Below are positions 58,901 through 64,000 of a stretch of DNA of 64,000 nt, piece by piece. The DNA is taken from NCBI GenBank assembly GCA_012064415.1, contig SSNU01000294.1:434001-498000 (forward strand), in the 5' to 3' direction. Origin of the DNA: Gyrodactylus bullatarudis (lineage: Eukaryota; Platyhelminthes; Monogenea; Gyrodactylidea; Gyrodactylidae). The notes beneath the pieces were generated by a model. The model saw nothing but the letters and a program-made list of their open reading frames with translations, made no database searches and was not told where the DNA came from. Both the position numbers and the translations under genes were made by a program. Position 1 is the first letter of the stretch. Every line of letters begins with the position of its first letter.

Positions 58901-61215
58901 ATAGATCAAACAAAAGTCTGTTGTTTTTACTGAATTTTACTTTCAAGTAGTACCATGATGAAATTTTCGTTAAATATCATGTATCTTTGGTGAATAATCA
59001 ATGATATTTTCCTTAATTATCCAAATAATTGATACAAGATCATGTTCATTGTACTTTTTAAGCTGAGTCTTCCTTGCCTTGATTAAATGGTTTCATAGGC
59101 ATCCAAATCCAGCTCTAAATCCCTCTCCTCAGAAGTAGAAGGGTTTCTCTAAAAATTTTACTTATTTACAAAAATCGAGATTTTGTATTTCAAAAAAAAC
59201 TTGAAAACATTCTTTTCTTATTTTTTGATTAGATGAGGCTGGAAAAAATTTTTAAAAATGACTGATTTTTCGCATTCTATGTCTTTGAAACTAGTTAAAA
59301 AATTAATTTGTAGCTTACAAATACTAAACTGATGTATTTGGACAGGGCTTGTGTAAAAAATTCCAGATTTTAATCAACCTAGATGCGAAATTCCAAGCAA
59401 TATTTCCTAAATATTATTTCTCCCATGTTTAAGCATAAAAAAGTGAACATGGTTTATTTCATTCCCACTTGGTTCAACAATGAATCAACAGTGTTGATTC
59501 AACACTTCAACCTAAACTGTTTCCTCATAAAAGTTCAAACAATTAAGCGTATTTTAATATATATCCTTATCAAAAATACACTGCTAACAAATTTCCCAAA
59601 TGCCTTCAACCAGCATCTTGAATCTACAAACGTTCTGTTTGAATCCTAGGTGGTTTTATTGCAATTCTCTCAGTGGATATGAAATTTTACTTTTTATTGC
59701 ACAGGAATACATGCAGTATGAAGTGTAATTAATAAGAATAATCGATAACACAATAAGAAACTAAAAATCTTCAATTATATTTTACAGTATCGAATATATT
59801 TCATACTTTTTTGGAGTAAAACTTTCTCTGTTAAGGCTTTTCAACTCTTTCTCATTAGGCAGAATATTGAGAGAAACTTCGTACTTTGTACTTTATCAGC
59901 TAATGTCTTTTCATTAAACAAAATTAATCGATCAATGGGCGAAAAGATGCAAGTAAATTTGCTACTTTAAAATATATACGCTAATAATAAAATATCTCAC
60001 TCACTATCAAAAAGAAATCAATATCTCTCCTTATACATTTATCACCTTACTGAGTAGCTCAAATGTGTGTGATTGGTTTCAATGATACAAGAAAATATTT
60101 CCATGTTCTACTTAGTTACAAGGGAAAAGAAAAAATGGTAACATGACCTCATGTGATAAGCATCTCAAGACTATTTTCTAGCCTGTTATGAAACTTGATC
60201 ACCAATTCTATAGATGAGGGATGAACCTTGAAAATGTAAATGTATTCTTCTTTTATTTGTAAATATATTTCTTCAATCATATGATTTCTAAGAAATAACA
60301 CATCAATTTCATCTTTTTCATCAATTATTATGAAGGATCGTCTGAGGTAAGTTGAAGTTTATCTTTAACACAATAACATGTATAGCAAAGGGACCATTGC
60401 AAATAACCATTGTAACTTGGTATAATTTCTTTAGTTGTCCGAGAAAAATAGAATTTTAAGCGGTTGAAAATAATTTTGTTTTAGTTGGAAGGAAATCAAA
60501 TTCATAGGCATTTCCACTACAAAAAGCAAAATCTAGGATTGACTTCTGTTATCAAAAGTAAAGTTAGTGTTTTAACTTGAATGCTACAATTAGGATCCTT
60601 TCAAGAGGAAGGGTTATGATTTTATCTCTCTTTTGAAGTTTTCAGAAATCCGAGTACTCTTGTTGTTGATCATAAGCAAAGCATTGTCCGGGATCTATAG
60701 GGAAAATAAGGAATTATTAAGATATTAATAACCCATCTTCATGGTGGTTACAACTCCACTTAGATAAAATTTGCAAGGATCCATGGTTAAAATTGTTGTC
60801 CTGATTATTAATCGATTGATGAAAGGGTGACACTTACCGTTATGAAAACTATAGTTTGAAAATAATTACATTATGTGTTTATTAAATAGTTATTTTTGGG
60901 AAACCAACTCCCTTCCGATATATCTGAGCGTACATTGGGAATAGGGGAATAAATAAACAAGTGATTTTAATGTCAGATATTATTGTTGTTCAACCACAAG
61001 TAGTAGTAGTGGTTTTGGTTTAAACAATCATTTTTCAATCAGTTACCATCTATCATATACACTTCTTTTTTCAAAAGGATATTGCAAAAACTAGAGGCTC
61101 ACTAAAGGGCAGTGTATCAATGATCATGTATCATCTTCATTCAAAGTAAAGGCAGTCAGAGAAACTCAGAATTTTTGACTTGGAATAATTGTAATAATCT
61201 GGTAAGAAAACTTAC
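55946..61215. other. Large intergenic or intronic AT-rich region
   Basis: If the gene at 61.2-64 kb continues, this is its intron. Short frames (56123-56338 minus, 56636-56833 plus, 59383-59649 plus) show no family features. No RNA gene was recognised. Confidence 0.35.
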
Positions 61216-64000
61216 TTTTATAGTAAGGCTGGCCTCTGTCCAAAGATTGTGAGTAATGACTAGCACTATTGATTGTACTTTTACTGCTTGGATACTTATA
61301 AGGGTCATTATAATTGGTAAAGTTAGTATTATTGACGTATGAATTTCTCTGGGGGTTGAAACTGTTTGAACTGGGCTGATAAAAATTATTCCTATTGACA
61401 GAAATCGGTTGTGTTTGAGTTGTTGTCGGTCTCATATCAAGACTTGAGCCTCGAACAGTTATTACTTGATTAGGATTATTCTTTGGTCTTACTATTTGAT
61501 GAGGTGTTGTTCTGATTGTTGGGTGATGAGCTGTTGGTTGAGTCTGAAGAATAGTTGGCTTTATGACAGCTTTACTCTTGAAAACCTGCCTAGGATTAGA
61601 GGAGGTTGGTGTCCTTTGAAAATTGATAAAATTTTGGCTTTGACTGATTTCATCTTTGAAGAAAAAATAAATTGCTTGAAAAGACGAACTGATGATGATC
61701 GTTTGGCTTATCCATTGGAACAATAAGAATTTCATGGATTTTAAGACAATTTATGATCACACTTGCGATCATATGATCTAAGAGATCATCAGATAAAAAA
61801 ATGCAATAGGTAAAAAAATAATCAATATTTCTTTTTCCTTGTTTATGCCTTGATCCAAAAAACCTTGTTTCCCCTTAGCTACGTTGTTTCAATTTTTATA
61901 TGTATCTAGTATATAAAAAAAGAAGGGTTTGATGATTAGAAAAATTTGTCAAACTTACCAGTATATAGATATGCTTCAATAACTGAAAGATATATTTCTG
62001 GTTATTGAAATGGATGAACAGAAATATTTTTAATCGATAGTTTTCATATTGAATATCTTTTTTTACTTTTCAAAGAGTTAAGAATTTCATAGAAAAATGT
62101 TATTTCCCCTATTTTTTCATTTAACTAAGAAAACTTGAAAATCGATTTCTTGTATCTCAATTCTCTAAATGGTACCATAAAAATTTCTTCCTTCAAATTT
62201 AAAACAGAATTTGGTTCTTTATGTAAATAAATACTATTTACTAAATAGCTTACTAATCGATAATGAGGAGAAGTCAGAAACCTTATGATAGTATTTATAT
62301 TTCAGATCTGAAATTGAACGAAAATTCGAGGCAAAGCAATTGTATTTATTCACTGCATGAAACTGAGTAAGTTCACTTATGAAAAACCTTTCTCTTCTTC
62401 ATTAGATTTGAGATTTTCTAAATTGAGTATCTTGTAAAGGAGTATAAACATAAAAGTACATGACTTTTTCATTATTTTAGAGACTCAAATTAAGACTATT
62501 TTCAAAGGTACTTAGAATTACGATTTTTAAATATTGTTTTCTTCAATAGATATCAAGTTAGACTAAGCTTCGGGAAATTCCTGATACTTTAAATTCCTGC
62601 AAAAATTATTACTAAAAAATTGCAGAAATAAAGAATTTTAAACAGAAAATTTAATATTTTCTAGCTATTTCTCTTTAGCTCACCAGAAATGATGTTATGA
62701 TAAGAAAATATCAAAAATTAATTTATTCAATACGATACTTGAGTCATAGAAGAAGATTTTCTGGCTTAGGTTTTTCATTAATAAAAGATTTTATATTGTT
62801 CCTCTTTTATCAGATATTTCAAGTTGAAGCGTATAGAAAAAGGTCCAACTCTTGGTTTTATGTATGCAATAAATTAATAAATGTGTTATTCATTAGTTCT
62901 CATATGTTAATGACACTTATAAACCGATAAATAAATCTCACTAAAATTATATGCATATTCATTTGCATGAACAGTCAACCACCCATAATACTGAATTTTC
63001 CTACCTTTACATGTTATTATATACATTTCAGTAGGAATAGATCAAAATATATATACAACTTTATCGGAGTTTCTTAAAAGAGGGTGGCCATTGAGTTTCG
63101 GTTCCGACTGTAATTACAGTAACTCATTTATAGATTTTTTTTAATTTCATATTTCTTTAAAAATACCTATAAAGTTAAAATCATTTGAAATTTATTTTAC
63201 AGAATCAAACTTTTTCGCAGAATCAGGGATTTTCCGAAGCTCAAGTTAGACATTTTGAAATTTCCAAGGATCAACTCAAAAATTTTTTTCATTTTGAAAA
63301 TTGCAACAACTGATAAACCTAGAAAATTATCAGATTTGGAATCTGCGTAAAATTTTACATAATAATCAGTTTACTTTGAAGTTTAATTTTCAATTTCCTT
63401 CATTGTTATTTAATTTATTGGTTATCAAATTAAAATTACAGAAGGTTTTAAAAGCATCTATTTTTCACATCGGATCAAATCTTGTACAATGTTCTTATTG
63501 GCTATCAACATTTGTTATTTTAAAACGTTAATGGTTGATGAATGATCATGTGTCTGGCTTAAATTAAAATTGATGTTGCATTTACCTCTTGATTTCTCTA
63601 TTCAGTCTAATTCGACAAAAAAACTTGATTCATAACCAACATGACAATGTCCAAGGTCATATTATTTTGATTTTTCATTGTAATAGGTATTAAGAATTCT
63701 ATCAATTTTTTAAACTTACGATTTTTGCGTAAGTAATCATTTTGATCATAGTTAAAGCCATAATATCCTGCCTGTTGATTTGGATTTAAATAGTTTGGCT
63801 TTGACATTTCAGTGGGAATCGAAGCGATCGATGCAGTACGAACCGGTAGATTCCTAGAATTTGAATTGGAATACCCATCATAACCAGTGTTGTATCCAGT
63901 ATTGGAACTATTATTATATGAAGAACTATTCATATTGCTATAACTTGAATATGAGGACTGTACAGGGTCTGATTGATAATAATCTTGTTCAAAGTCGTCC
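61216..64000 (-). CDS. Two exons of an unrecognised Asn/Ser/Tyr-rich protein, cut by the window end
   Basis: Exon 64000-63720 (open at the window edge) and exon 61653-61216 join in phase 1 across a 2066-bp intron. The first reads QDYYQSDPVQSSYSSYSN, a Tyr/Ser/Asn/Gly-rich run, then RTASIASIPTEMSKPNYLN and DQNDYLRKN. The second reads EISQSQNFINFQRTPTSSNP, then a Thr/Gln/Pro-rich part (TTTQTQPISVNRNNFYQPSS), and ends YSQSLDRGQPYYK at a GTAAGT donor (phase 1). There is no globular domain; this looks like a disordered, possibly condensate-forming or scaffold protein. An in-frame ATG at 61735 precedes the second exon, but the acceptor AAAG at 61654-61657 and phase match favour splicing. Downstream exons were not found. 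Confidence 0.55.
63335..63405. repeat. Decayed relative of the 51-kb fold-back element arm
   Basis: GAATCTGCGTAAAATTTTAC followed by ATAATAATCAGTTTACTTT resembles the arm sequence with GCGCAAAGTTTTACACCAGA then ATCAGTTTTATTTTACTTT. It lies in the intron of the right-end gene. Similarity is judged by eye over about 60 bp. Confidence 0.35.

Noticed and set aside
61660..61735. ATG at 61735 with a hydrophobic start as a signal peptide
   Set aside because: The hydrophobic stretch is mostly the translated pyrimidine tract of a splice acceptor, and the phase-1 join from the 63.7-kb exon is consistent. A secreted short form remains possible.

Overview
This is nuclear DNA from an animal, very AT-rich, with spliceosomal GT-AG introns. 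Several traits point to a flatworm (Platyhelminthes). Many introns are only 25-35 nt, mostly near 5' ends. A noggin-type gene carries a long insertion in its cysteine domain. One gene (METTL14-like) has a reading frame that opens at a splice acceptor without an ATG, as expected if a trans-spliced leader supplies the start codon. Penelope-like retroelement debris is also present. The lineage is an inference; no species can be named from the sequence.

Layout. Positions 900-18400 form a compact block whose genes alternate in direction: CHCHD4/MIA40 (-), a giant NACHT/WD-repeat NWD-family gene (+), COPE (-), PPIL1 (+), TRMT2A (-), HACD 3-hydroxyacyl-CoA dehydratase (+), BAP60/SMARCD (-), then a TNFAIP8-like gene (-). 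The three head-to-head pairs have start codons separated by only 85-89 bp. The three tail-to-tail pairs share or overlap poly(A) signals, two of them through the same 14-nt palindrome. From 18.4 to 34.3 kb there is almost no recognisable coding sequence, apart from an R/S-rich exon at 19.5 kb. This part holds a Penelope-like fragment, inverted-repeat elements, a nested transposon pair and a transposon-derived ORF.

At 34.3-40 kb a disordered-protein first exon (-) lies head-to-head with a probable two-gene operon (+): a 52-residue membrane protein followed 80 bp later by METTL14. From 40 to 47.9 kb the DNA is repeat-rich (mariner end, MULE-like remnant, MITEs, SINE-like copies, a 30-nt tandem array). 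A noggin-like gene (-) occupies 47.95-49.38 kb. A 1.1-kb fold-back transposon with ~340-390-bp inverted repeats lies at 51.1-52.2 kb. The right end (61.2-64 kb) holds two exons of an unrecognised Asn/Ser/Tyr-rich protein (-) that runs off the window.

The recognised genes are mostly housekeeping: mitochondrial intermembrane-space import, COPI transport, spliceosomal prolyl isomerase, tRNA methylation, fatty-acid elongation, SWI/SNF remodelling and m6A RNA methylation, plus one BMP antagonist. They do not form one pathway; their clustering looks like genome compaction. All exon joins given here were checked for reading phase by hand, not against transcripts.
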